A DNA stretch of 42,721 bases from Bradymonadales bacterium (GTDB lineage Bacteria; Bdellovibrionota; UBA2394). Every line of letters begins with the position of its first letter. Position 1 is the first letter of the stretch. Below the pieces are notes generated by a model. It was given only the letters and a program-made list of their open reading frames with translations, did no database searches and had not been told where the DNA came from. A program made the translations under genes and the position numbers. Location of the stretch: assembly GCA_007693605.1 (NCBI GenBank), contig REDG01000021.1, positions 1 through 42,721 of the forward strand, given 5' to 3'. This document shows, one piece after another, positions 17,699 through 24,518 of this stretch.

Positions 17699-18600
17699 CG
17701 AAACTCCTTTCCCTTCAGACGAAGCTTCATGCCGAGCGGCAAGAGCCTCTGGACCTTTAGACCGTGCCCAAACTGTGCCGCCTCAAGAATGGGCCCGTCG
17801 GGACAGAGCTGCTCCAAACTTTCTCGTATCCATTCCCAAGGAAAAGGATTCTTTTCGACTTTGCCACACTGATGGAAACTTCCCAAAACAATGCCTTTGA
17901 CGAAGCGAGAGTAGCCCGCATGAATCAAGGCCCAAATCATTCGATCGATTCGGTAGTGATACTCGTTGACATCCTCAAGGGCCAGAATGAGCTTCTCGCG
18001 AGGAAGCGCCGCCTCACCGCTGGTTTGAAGCATAGAAAGATTACCGCCCACGAGACGGCCCTCTGCTTGGCCCTTTCGAATGAGCCGACACTCCGACCAA
18101 ACCTCTGCCTTCCTGTCAGGTAAGCGAAGAACCTCTTCAATCATATTCACCAGCGCTGTCTTTGAAATTTGTCCGACCAAAGGCCCGTGAAAGCTCAGCC
18201 AGCCCAAGCGGTTAGAGAGCCACTGATGAAGAAAGCAGACATCGGAATAGCCCACAAAAATCTTCGGCCTCCACTTCTTTAAATTAAATTTGTGGAGATA
18301 GGGCAAAAGCCGCATCGAGCCGTAGCCTCCGCGACAACAAAACACGGCGTTGATTCCGGGCTCAGTCAGGGCCCAGTTCAACTCCTTGGCGCGATCTTCA
18401 TCCGCTGCTGAAAAAAAACGATGCCTCTTCTTTTTGCCAGGAAAGGTCGCGACAAAGAACCCTTCTTCTCGAAAAGCCTTCAAGCTGGCTTCATAGAAAT
18501 CTTCCTCTAAACGCGAGGCCGGCAAAATGAGAGCGACAGTGTCTCCCCTCTTCAGGGGTGGAGGCAAAATGAGCCTGGGTGGGTGGTGTTTAGAAGTCAT
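17671..18600 (-). CDS. ldcA: LD-carboxypeptidase (peptidase S66)
   Basis: LdcA removes the terminal D-Ala from recycled murein tetrapeptides, giving the tripeptide that Mpl uses. The family motifs are CCRGGYGSMRLLPYL (nucleophile Ser95 from this start), FVGYSDVCFLHQWLS, GGNLSMLQTS, LALEDVNEYHYRIDRM (catalytic Glu) and AAQFGHG (catalytic His). I chose the ATG at 18600, which overlaps the end of the upstream gene by 11 bases and gives a normal 309-residue protein; the frame is open to 18696. Cytoplasmic. It directly precedes the serine hydrolase and mpl, a logical recycling pair. Confidence 0.9.
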   Translation of the reverse strand: MTSKHHPPRLILPPPLKRGDTVALILPASRLEEDFYEASLKAFREEGFFVATFPGKKKRHRFFSAADEDRAKELNWALTEPGINAVFCCRGGYGSMRLLPYLHKFNLKKWRPKIFVGYSDVCFLHQWLSNRLGWLSFHGPLVGQISKTALVNMIEEVLRLPDRKAEVWSECRLIRKGQAEGRLVGGNLSMLQTSGEAALPREKLILALEDVNEYHYRIDRMIWALIHAGYSRFVKGIVLGSFHQCGKVEKNPFPWEWIRESLEQLCPDGPILEAAQFGHGLKVQRLLPLGMKLRLKGKEFRWQRPLVQS

Positions 18601-19279
18601 CGGGTATCTCATAAATATTAGGCATTTTTTCAGGTTGTGACTGAATGATCCAAAGGAAAATGAATAAGATGAGAAAAATGATGGCGATGACTCCAAACCA
18701 GTTAAAGGCCTGCCTTCGAAATCGTTTTGCTTTGGCCCTTAGCGCCTGCTGCCACTCTTCTTCGCTCACGGGCTCGACACTCGGCAGCCTTTCGAGAATT
18801 TGCTTTTGAAGCTTGCGATACTCCTTTAAGCGCCCATAACAGGCTTCGCACTGGTCGAGATGCTCTCGCATCTTCTTTAAACTCCCAAGAACTTCCCACT
18901 CCGAATCCATCCATTGGCTGAACTGCTGCTCCACCATAAAGCAAGAAAGTCCTCCAAAGTTTGGAACTTCTTCGGCTCCCTTGTTCGCGGGGGGATAGGG
19001 GCCCAAATGCCTCAACCTCGCCGTTCGCATCTGCTGCCCGACCTCCCTTTCCGAGAAGCCAAAGAGCCGCCCCAGATCGGCATAGCCAAGCGAGAACCAC
19101 AGCTTCAATTCGAGAATTTGCTCTAAGCCCCCTTCGAGCTCCCAAAGCCATTCCGAGAGCACGCCAAGAAGTTGATCTTCTTCAGCTGCAATTTCAATGA
19201 GTTGCTGCCTACGATCCTTTGCCCCCGGCTCTAAAGCAAGAAAAGGCCTCAGATAAATATTTAAGCTCTCTCGGTCCAT
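18590..19279 (-). CDS. Membrane protein fusing a sigma-region-4-like domain and an anti-sigma zinc finger
   Basis: The 229-residue protein has three parts. Residues about 53-92 (LELKLWFSLGYADLGRLFGF, then SEREVGQQMRTARLRHL) look like sigma-factor region 4, a helix-turn-helix. Residues 113-147 fit the zf-HC2 anti-sigma zinc finger, with C113 and H140-x3-C144-x2-C147 (HLDQCEAC). Residues 194-212 are one membrane span (FGVIAIIFLILFIFLWI) with basic residues before it, so the sigma/zinc-finger part should be cytoplasmic. A region-2 domain is absent. It is the first gene of the ldcA-hydrolase-mpl group and may sense envelope state. The functional reading is inference. Confidence 0.65.
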   Translation of the reverse strand: MDRESLNIYLRPFLALEPGAKDRRQQLIEIAAEEDQLLGVLSEWLWELEGGLEQILELKLWFSLGYADLGRLFGFSEREVGQQMRTARLRHLGPYPPANKGAEEVPNFGGLSCFMVEQQFSQWMDSEWEVLGSLKKMREHLDQCEACYGRLKEYRKLQKQILERLPSVEPVSEEEWQQALRAKAKRFRRQAFNWFGVIAIIFLILFIFLWIIQSQPEKMPNIYEIPDDF

Positions 19280-19505
19280 TCATCGTCCCTAGTCGGGCCC
19301 CCTATGTTTTTTGATGCAGGGAACGCCCGTAGACCAGTTTAAGAGCTTGTTTCTCTTGGGCCTACGAGATTTTGAATATTTTTTAGACTGGTTTTGACGA
19401 AAGCTATGCTATGAAAGGGGCTTGTATTTGCCGCCCTAGGGAGTGTGGCGCAAAGTCGATTGATCAGATCACGACTGAATCGAATAGAAGAGAGGAACAG
19501 ATTTT

Positions 19506-20618
19506 ATGCCTGAGAACAAGTCCCCCAATGCCGGAAGAAGTATTTCTTTTTTAGCCCCCCATGTTTCTAAATTGAACGCCTGGGCGATTGGTGTCGATTT
19601 GGGCTCAGAGAGCCTTCGAGGGGCTTGGGTCCACTCGAGCGGCCAGCTGCATGATCCGATCAAATGGGAGACACGAGTCGAAGATGGAAAAGAAAAGGTT
19701 TTAGGTCGAATGCTCCAGTTGGTGGAGGAGCTGATGAAGAACCCTCCAGAAGGAGTAGACCCAGAGAAGGACTGCTTAGGAGCAGGCTTTGGCGTTCCGG
19801 GGATTCTGCACTTGAAAAAGGGTATCGTCGTTCAGAGCCCTCACTTTCCAGATTGGAAGCGATTTGCCGTCCATGAAAAGCTGAGAAAGAAGCTTAATAT
19901 TCCGGTGTTTGTTGATAACGATGCCAATGTCGCAGCCATCGGAGAGAAGATTTTTGGCGCCTGCAAATCTTATGATCATTTTATTAGTGTCGTTCTAGGA
20001 CGAGGCATTAGTGGAGCGATTTTCGTTAACGGTGATATTTATCAAGGCAGTCTCGGGATGGCGGGCGAAGTGGGTCATATCACAGTGGACCCTCAGGGCT
20101 TGCCAGAAGCAACGGGCAACAGGGGCTCGGTAGAGCTCTATGCCAGTGGTTACGGCTTGCAGAGAATGATCAAAGAGCTGACGGATGCCAATCCAGACAT
20201 CCAAGCGGACTCGCCTGAAGATTTGTTTGAACTCTATAAGCGAGGCAATAAGTACGAGCATTTTGATAAGATCGAAAAGATCTTCAACGAGATGGGAGAC
20301 GCCTTGGGTGTGATGCTCGCCAATGTGGTGAACACACTAGACCCTCAGGCCATTTGTTTTGCAGGAAGTCTTACAGGAGCCTGGAAGGCCTTTAGTCGCA
20401 AGATGATTCAAATCACCATGGAAAGATCTTTCGTGGCTCGTCACAATAAGCTTCGAATTCTTTGCACAAGCTTATCCAAAAATTCGAACTTTTTAGAGGC
20501 GGGGGTTGTAGGATCGGCTTCGATGGTTTTTATTGACCAATTGAGACGAAGCCAAGAGGAGCTGAAAGCCTCTAGCAAAACCTCCTCTTCACCAAAGTTG
20601 AAGGTTGTCTCGAGCTAG
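19506..20618 (+). CDS. ROK-family sugar kinase-like protein lacking the zinc cysteines
   Basis: The ROK family contains glucokinases, N-acetylmannosamine kinases and NagC/Mlc repressors. This 370-residue protein has the phosphate-binding DLGSESLRG, the catalytic region FVDNDANVAAIGE, VVLGRGISGAIFVNGDIYQG and GMAGEVGHITVDP. The usual C-x-C-G-x-x-G-C zinc site is replaced by EATGNRGSVE, all three Cys lost while the preceding His is kept. There is an N-terminal 20-residue extension and a Ser/Lys-rich tail, and no repressor helix-turn-helix domain. GAGAGGAA lies upstream of the ATG. Probable cytoplasmic hexokinase; substrate unknown. Confidence 0.85.
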   Translation: MPENKSPNAGRSISFLAPHVSKLNAWAIGVDLGSESLRGAWVHSSGQLHDPIKWETRVEDGKEKVLGRMLQLVEELMKNPPEGVDPEKDCLGAGFGVPGILHLKKGIVVQSPHFPDWKRFAVHEKLRKKLNIPVFVDNDANVAAIGEKIFGACKSYDHFISVVLGRGISGAIFVNGDIYQGSLGMAGEVGHITVDPQGLPEATGNRGSVELYASGYGLQRMIKELTDANPDIQADSPEDLFELYKRGNKYEHFDKIEKIFNEMGDALGVMLANVVNTLDPQAICFAGSLTGAWKAFSRKMIQITMERSFVARHNKLRILCTSLSKNSNFLEAGVVGSASMVFIDQLRRSQEELKASSKTSSSPKLKVVSS

Positions 20619-20651
20619 ACCCTCTAGATCGAGAACGCCAAAACCGCTGCT

Positions 20652-21068
20652 TTAGTCTTTTGGCTTCTCGACGAGTTCAATCAGAAGACCTCCGAAGCTT
20701 TTAGGATGCACGAAGGCTGTGAGACAGCCGCCTGCACCCGGTCTTGGCTCTTCGTCCACAAGCTGACAGCCTCGGGCTTTAAAATGAGCTAAAGCCTTCT
20801 TGATCGAGTCGACTCGAACCGCCAGATGGTGAACCCCGTTTCCTCTCTTCTGGAGAAATTTCGAGATTGGCGAGTCTTCCGCCGTGGCTTCCAGGAGCTC
20901 AACAGAGCTGCTGCCAATTCTCAAAAAATCCGTCTTCACCTTTTGTGACGGCACCTCTTCTGAATGCTCTATGGAAATGCCTAGCAGAGTCTCGAATCGT
21001 TCTGCCAGCTCGGCAGAGTCTTTGGCGGCAATCGCGATATGCTCGAGGCCCAACACTTTAAAATCCAC
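20652..21068 (-). CDS. mce: Methylmalonyl-CoA epimerase
   Basis: The enzyme interconverts (R)- and (S)-methylmalonyl-CoA in propionyl-CoA metabolism. It is a single glyoxalase/VOC-fold protein of about 138 residues with LGLEHIAIAAKD (first metal His), FLRIGSSSVELLEAT, RGNGVHHLAVRVD (second metal His), PRPGAGGCLTAFVHPKSFGG and LLIELVEK (metal Glu). I chose the GTG at 21068, which sits 8 bases after GGAG; a TTG at 21074 is the longer option. It converges on the ROK gene; GCCAAAA/TTTTGGC (20638-20664) may form a weak shared terminator. No mutase gene is in the window. Confidence 0.9.
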   Translation of the reverse strand: MDFKVLGLEHIAIAAKDSAELAERFETLLGISIEHSEEVPSQKVKTDFLRIGSSSVELLEATAEDSPISKFLQKRGNGVHHLAVRVDSIKKALAHFKARGCQLVDEEPRPGAGGCLTAFVHPKSFGGLLIELVEKPKD

Positions 21069-21175
21069 AATCAATTCTCCTCGACAGCCTTTTTCTCAGC
21101 TCGCCCCAAAATGCGCAAGCGAGGATACTGGAGTCTCGCGTTCTGCAAGTCAGGCATTTCTCCGAAAGCTAGCCG

Positions 21176-21221
21176 TGGGCCTTTAGCGACACTCCCGAAC
21201 AGAGAGTTTGGCGACAGTCCC
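21176..21221 (-). repeat. Dispersed repeat family A, tandem copies 2 and 3
   Basis: Read on the minus strand, GGGACTGTCGCCAAA (21221-21207) is followed by GGGAGTGTCGCTAAAGGCCC (21196-21177), two partial direct copies of the repeat found after ettA. They lie in the 358-base spacer 21069-21426 between the divergent starts of mce and the small membrane protein. That spacer also has a hairpin at 21322-21355 (CCCGC/GCGGG outer stem, AGGCCCAG/CTGGTCTT inner stem). No other gene is visible there. Confidence 0.55.
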
Positions 21222-21426
21222 TCCATGTATGCCGCTACGGGATTGTTGTGTTCATGACCCCAACTGGGTGGGCGCTGCCCCTCCCTTTTGGGACATGCGT
21301 GTCTCGAAACCTGTGGATTTTCCCGCTAGAGGCCCAGAAACTGGTCTTTGGCGGGCTCTGGGCGCTGGCACGAGCCTTGCAATCTTTGCGTAGTAGTTAG
21401 TTTGAGGAGAGAAAAGGGGTCTTCTA

Positions 21427-21627
21427 ATGACACGAGAAAACACAGCCATTGCAAAGAAGCTAGAAGGCTATTTTGACGAAGCCGAAAGCGGCTCAGAGAA
21501 AAGGCCTTCGATCTTTTTGAACCTCTACCTTGTAGCCTTGATGAGCTTTGCAGTCACAGCCACGAAAATTGCGCTTTGGGCCACTCGAAAGGTGAATCGG
21601 ATCGAAAAGTCTCTTCAAAACTCTTAG
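21427..21627 (+). CDS. Small single-pass membrane protein
   Basis: The 66-residue frame begins with an ATG preceded by GAGAAAAGGGG. Residues 1-28 are charged (IAKKLEGYFDEAESGSEKRP), residues 29-52 form one membrane helix (FLNLYLVALMSFAVTATKIA), and the end is basic (TRKVNRIEKSL), suggesting the C-terminus faces the cytoplasm. No family recognised. It is isolated in a repeat-rich stretch, so its reality rests on the ribosome-binding site and membrane-protein composition. Confidence 0.5.
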   Translation: MTRENTAIAKKLEGYFDEAESGSEKRPSIFLNLYLVALMSFAVTATKIALWATRKVNRIEKSLQNS

Positions 21628-21641
21628 CGACGCGGCCGCCA

Positions 21642-21763
21642 CTGCAAGGCGGGAAAGGAGCCTTGCAGCTATCTGCAAATGTTGTCGACCGGAGGTCGAC
21701 CTGAATGCAGGGGCAGATGGGCCTTTAGCGTTTCATGGGGACTGGCGATAAAGGTCCAGATGC
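21642..21763. repeat. Cluster of three hairpins including repeat family A copies 4 and 5
   Basis: A perfect 9-bp stem CTGCAAGGC/GCCTTGCAG (21642-21668) is followed by a perfect 7-bp stem GTCGACC/GGTCGAC with a 3-base loop (21684-21700), itself enclosed by CTGCA/TGCAG (21673-21710). Then come two repeat copies in inverted orientation: GCAGATGGGCCTTTAGCG (21713-21730) and GGCGATAAAGGTCCAGATGC (21744-21763), able to pair as an 11-bp stem with two mismatches. The cluster could be a structured RNA or mobile repeat debris; no promoter is obvious. Confidence 0.6.
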
Positions 21764-21772
21764 AAGAAGGCA

Positions 21773-22038
21773 AGTGGTCCAACCGGTAAATTGTTTCCGT
21801 GTTGTGCTGAGGCCAGTTTGAGGCGATGCAAGGCGGCAGCGAGGCGCATATTGGACATATGCAACGAGCGACAACGCCGCAGCGGCTCAAAAGGGCCCAG
21901 CCCGAAGGGAATCAAGCTTTTGCCCCGACTCAGCGTTGCTCGGGATGGCATAGGTACCCAACCTGATCCCACCCTCGCGCCTTGATTCGAAGCAAAAGCT
22001 TGATTCACAACATGAAAAAATTTACCGGTTGGACCACT
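21773..22038. mobile_element. MITE-like element with 33-34-bp terminal inverted repeats
   Basis: The ends AGTGGTCCAACCGGTAAATT... (21773-21806) and its inverse (22006-22038, ending ACCGGTTGGACCACT) match over 33-34 bases with few differences. Inside are a large imperfect palindrome (21818-21890, centred on CATATTGGACATATG), a perfect 15-bp inverted repeat GAATCAAGCTTTTGC (21909-21923 and 21992-22006) and a hairpin GGGAT/ATCCC (21942-21970). There is no coding frame with a convincing ribosome-binding site and no clear target duplication. The organisation fits a non-autonomous miniature transposon or a large structured repeat. Confidence 0.7.
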
Positions 22039-22052
22039 AGGAGCGAGAAATA

Positions 22053-22177
22053 ATGGATGACCAACCTCTTTAAATCGAGGGCTGGTTACCTCACACATAA
22101 AGTGATCAAGTGATCATTTTCTAGATGTAAACAAGAAGAAGGAGGTCATCCATATGAGCAGCGCAGTGTGGTTATGA
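22053..22177 (+). promoter_or_regulatory. Leader-like region: sequestered Shine-Dalgarno and 7-codon frame
   Basis: ATGGATGACC (22053-22062) is the exact inverse of GGTCATCCAT (22144-22153), which overlaps AAGAAGGAGGT (22136-22146), almost the full complement of the 16S rRNA 3' end. Eight bases later an ATG (22154) starts the frame MSSAVWL then stop (22177). Between the arms is TGATCAAGTGATCA (22103-22116). The RNA could hide the ribosome-binding site in a hairpin. No plus-strand gene follows, so this is either a relic of a lost gene or a leader-peptide or regulatory RNA. Confidence 0.4.
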
Positions 22178-22212
22178 TGCCACTCGAGCAGCGCAGCGAC
22201 GCAGCCGCCGAA

Positions 22213-22239
22213 GCAGATGGGCCTTTAGCGTCAGTCCCC
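22213..22239 (-). repeat. Dispersed repeat family A, copy 6, abutting the HDOD stop
   Basis: On the minus strand the HDOD stop codon TAG runs straight into GGGACTGACGC and then TAAAGGCCCATCTGC. The placement is the same as the copy directly after ettA: the repeat begins at or next to the stop codon and keeps the same orientation relative to the gene. Plus-strand positions 22178-22212 just beyond it contain GAGCAGCGCAG, also present at 22156-22166, a small duplication. Confidence 0.6.
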
Positions 22240-23258
22240 TAAGTCGCCATGGCTTCGACCAAAGAGTCAATCAACTTCGGAAGGTCTGTTCCGATCTTCT
22301 CAATCTTGGCTTCAGGAATCTTCAGTTCTGCAAAGCTGCTCTCATGTTTAAGAATGAAGGGATCTTCCTCGTGTCCGTATCCGAAGTGATGGCATAGCCG
22401 GTTAGCAAGATAGATCACCTGAATCATCTTACTGTCGATCGAGGCAGATTTTGGCTGATGATGCCAGCGAATGGATTCAAAGATTTCTTGTGGCAGCTTC
22501 CACTTCGCCGCCACGAGAGCCCCAACACTCGTGTGGTAGTCATTAAAAACAGTCGGAAGTAAAACCTCTTCAAAGACTTCATGAAGGCGGGTTGCGTCGG
22601 GCCTCGCATTCTTTTTCAGGAGCTGGGCTTTCTGCTCGGGCGTTCCCCATAGACGAATCTTCTTTTCTTCCGGCGACTCTGGCTTCGGCTTCAAGAGCTC
22701 AAGCTCCCATCCAGAGACTACTTGAATCAGTACAGGTTTTCCGATGTCGTGAACCAGACCCGCAAGAAAGGCCGTGTCTGCATTTAACCCGGCATACTGT
22801 GCTAGAATTTGAGAAATTCCAGCGCAGGCCACCGAGTGGGTCCAAATGTCCTTCAAGGCTTTTTCATAGGCCTTTACTCGAAAAACCTTTGAGTGAAGCG
22901 AAAGTGAAAAAACAACATCCTTCAATGTTTTGAGCCCAATGCGACTCATCGCATCTCGCAATGAAACTACCTCACTCAATCCGCGGTAATAGGCAGAGTT
23001 CGAGACTTTAATGACATGAGTCGCAAGAACTTGATCTTGTTTTAAGATTCTCTCGATCTCGGTAAAACCCGAATTTGGATTGTTAGCAAGCTGAAGCACT
23101 TGAGTCGCTACATGAGGCAAGAGCGGAATCTCAAAACTCTCTGACTGAACGGCTTCTTTCACTCTGACTTTGACTTGACGAATGTAGGGAGACAAAGAGT
23201 CCTCTTCGGCAGCGACTGCCTCCCCCTTGCCGTAGTTAGGATCCGTCTTTTTAGTCAT
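22239..23258 (-). CDS. HDOD-domain signalling protein
   Basis: The 339-residue protein has an HDOD domain (HD-related output domain) at about 35-240: FEIPLLPHVATQVLQLANNP, ILKQDQVLATHVIKVSNSA, AYYRGLSEVVSLRDAMSRIG, TAFLAGLVHDIGKPVL and a terminal RWHHQPKSA. HDOD proteins usually lack full HD-phosphohydrolase chemistry and act as regulatory or scaffold modules in c-di-GMP-related and motility signalling. A short charged N-terminus precedes the domain. AAAGAGGGGG lies just before the ATG. It is separated by 92 bases from the FIST gene. Cytoplasmic. Confidence 0.85.
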   Translation of the reverse strand: MTKKTDPNYGKGEAVAAEEDSLSPYIRQVKVRVKEAVQSESFEIPLLPHVATQVLQLANNPNSGFTEIERILKQDQVLATHVIKVSNSAYYRGLSEVVSLRDAMSRIGLKTLKDVVFSLSLHSKVFRVKAYEKALKDIWTHSVACAGISQILAQYAGLNADTAFLAGLVHDIGKPVLIQVVSGWELELLKPKPESPEEKKIRLWGTPEQKAQLLKKNARPDATRLHEVFEEVLLPTVFNDYHTSVGALVAAKWKLPQEIFESIRWHHQPKSASIDSKMIQVIYLANRLCHHFGYGHEEDPFILKHESSFAELKIPEAKIEKIGTDLPKLIDSLVEAMAT

Positions 23259-23318
23259 TGCCCCCTCTTTGCAAACAGCCCAAGAACTAAAGACTATCAG
23301 GCTAAAGACGATCTTGAA

Positions 23319-23337
23319 AAGCTCTCTCTCAGAGCTT
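23319..23337 (-). terminator. Possible terminator after the FIST gene
   Basis: A perfect 7-bp stem AAGCTCT/AGAGCTT with a 5-base loop follows the FIST stop by 13 bases on the minus strand and is followed by TTC rather than a long T-run. The hairpin is clear, the terminator role weak. Confidence 0.35.
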
Positions 23338-23350
23338 CTAAGAGTGGCCT

Positions 23351-24517
23351 TTACTCAAAGGCTATCACCAAAACTGAGGATTGATTCTGCGTCAAAGCAA
23401 TCTCCGCCTGTGAACTGATCCCAAAGATTTTGGTTTCTGGAGGAAAAGCTTTTGAAACCAGCTCCAGATTCGAGGGGCCCTCAGTTCGCTCTCTCGAATG
23501 ACTGGCCGCAGAAATCATCAAAACAAAACTCGGATGAGGTATTTTTTCTCGAAGCTGACCTAGTAATCGTTCGGCATTCTTCTCGAGATAGCCCGGCTTT
23601 TTCTGCCCCAAATAATGCTTCTTGCTAAAATCAACGGCTTCGCTCACCGCCACCATGCCCGTCGTCATTTCGCTCCCCAATAGAGAAATACAGCGATAAG
23701 CTTCTCCTAAGAATCTCGTAGGGTTCTTACAATCCTCGGCACTCTCAATCAAATAGAGATTGCCCATATGCTTTCGAAACTCATCTTGAGCCATCATGGG
23801 CAAATCTTCGACTTCTACCAAATGCTCGCAGAGTCGGTAGAATGCTGGCTTTTGATCGATCTCAATCACAAGGTTTTCAGACATCCGATTGATTTGAATG
23901 GGCTGAGATTCAATCTGAACACTCTGAATACAAACGGCCTCAGCCTTAACCCCTTTCATCGCCATGGCGACCAAAGCGTTACTGTAAATCTCAGAATTCA
24001 AAACCACACTACACTGAGGAATCCCGTAACTAGTAGACCACCCCAAGATGGGCAGCTGCGGCATGCTCTCTTGAATCTGCTGAAGTTTTGTGCCCACATG
24101 AAAGTGAAGGCTATCAGCCACGAACAAACAAAGCGCATCAGAAAGACTTCGGTCTTCGATCTGTCTAGCAAGCTCCACCGCCCACAAGCCTTGCTTTTCT
24201 TTCAGTGAGTTCACCTTTAAAAACTCTGGTTCAAAGCTCAGCTCTCGAAAAGCCAAAACAAAGAGACCTGACTCAGCTTCCATGGAATGATCTTTGGACC
24301 AAGCGGACCAAGTAGAGCACCCCAAAAGCGGCTTCGAACGAAAGTTTCTCTTTAAAAGAGAACTGAGCAATTCAAGATCCATACTATGGTCATAGGTAAA
24401 GCAAACTAGATACAGATCGGCCTGAAGCGCTTTGAGTTCCTGGTGTGCTTTTTTTTGGGCCTCTTGTAGGGCCTGAGCGGGGTCCTTTAACTGACTAAAA
24501 CCAATACCTACCTGCAT
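23351..24517 (-). CDS. FIST-domain sensor protein
   Basis: The 388-residue protein fits the FIST_N plus FIST_C architecture, an intracellular sensory module thought to bind small ligands such as amino acids. FIST_N covers about 30-215 (LYLVCFTYDH, LLGCSTWSAWSKD, GLFVLAFRELSFEP, LPILGWSTSYGIPQCSVVLN). FIST_C covers about 230-380 (AFYRLCEHLVE, MTTGMVAVSEAVDFSKKH, HPSFVLMISAASHSRERT, KIFGISSQAEIAL). No output domain is attached, so the signal must pass by protein contact or through its neighbours. Its ATG lies one base after the stop of the upstream gene, so the trio at 27712-23351 is translationally coupled. Confidence 0.83.
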   Translation of the reverse strand: MQVGIGFSQLKDPAQALQEAQKKAHQELKALQADLYLVCFTYDHSMDLELLSSLLKRNFRSKPLLGCSTWSAWSKDHSMEAESGLFVLAFRELSFEPEFLKVNSLKEKQGLWAVELARQIEDRSLSDALCLFVADSLHFHVGTKLQQIQESMPQLPILGWSTSYGIPQCSVVLNSEIYSNALVAMAMKGVKAEAVCIQSVQIESQPIQINRMSENLVIEIDQKPAFYRLCEHLVEVEDLPMMAQDEFRKHMGNLYLIESAEDCKNPTRFLGEAYRCISLLGSEMTTGMVAVSEAVDFSKKHYLGQKKPGYLEKNAERLLGQLREKIPHPSFVLMISAASHSRERTEGPSNLELVSKAFPPETKIFGISSQAEIALTQNQSSVLVIAFE

Positions 24518-24518
24518 T

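Noticed and set aside
19439-19455. GGGAGTGTGGCGCAAAG upstream of the ROK gene, and a similar piece near 3121-3135, as family A repeats
   Set aside because: They share GGGAGTGT and a few bases only and lack the CGCTAAAGGCCCATC core, so I did not count them.
22174-22242. A 22-codon plus-strand frame MMPLEQRSDAAAEADGPLASV in the repeat region
   Set aside because: No ribosome-binding site of its own and it is mostly repeat sequence; its likeness to frames in other copies follows from the shared DNA repeat.
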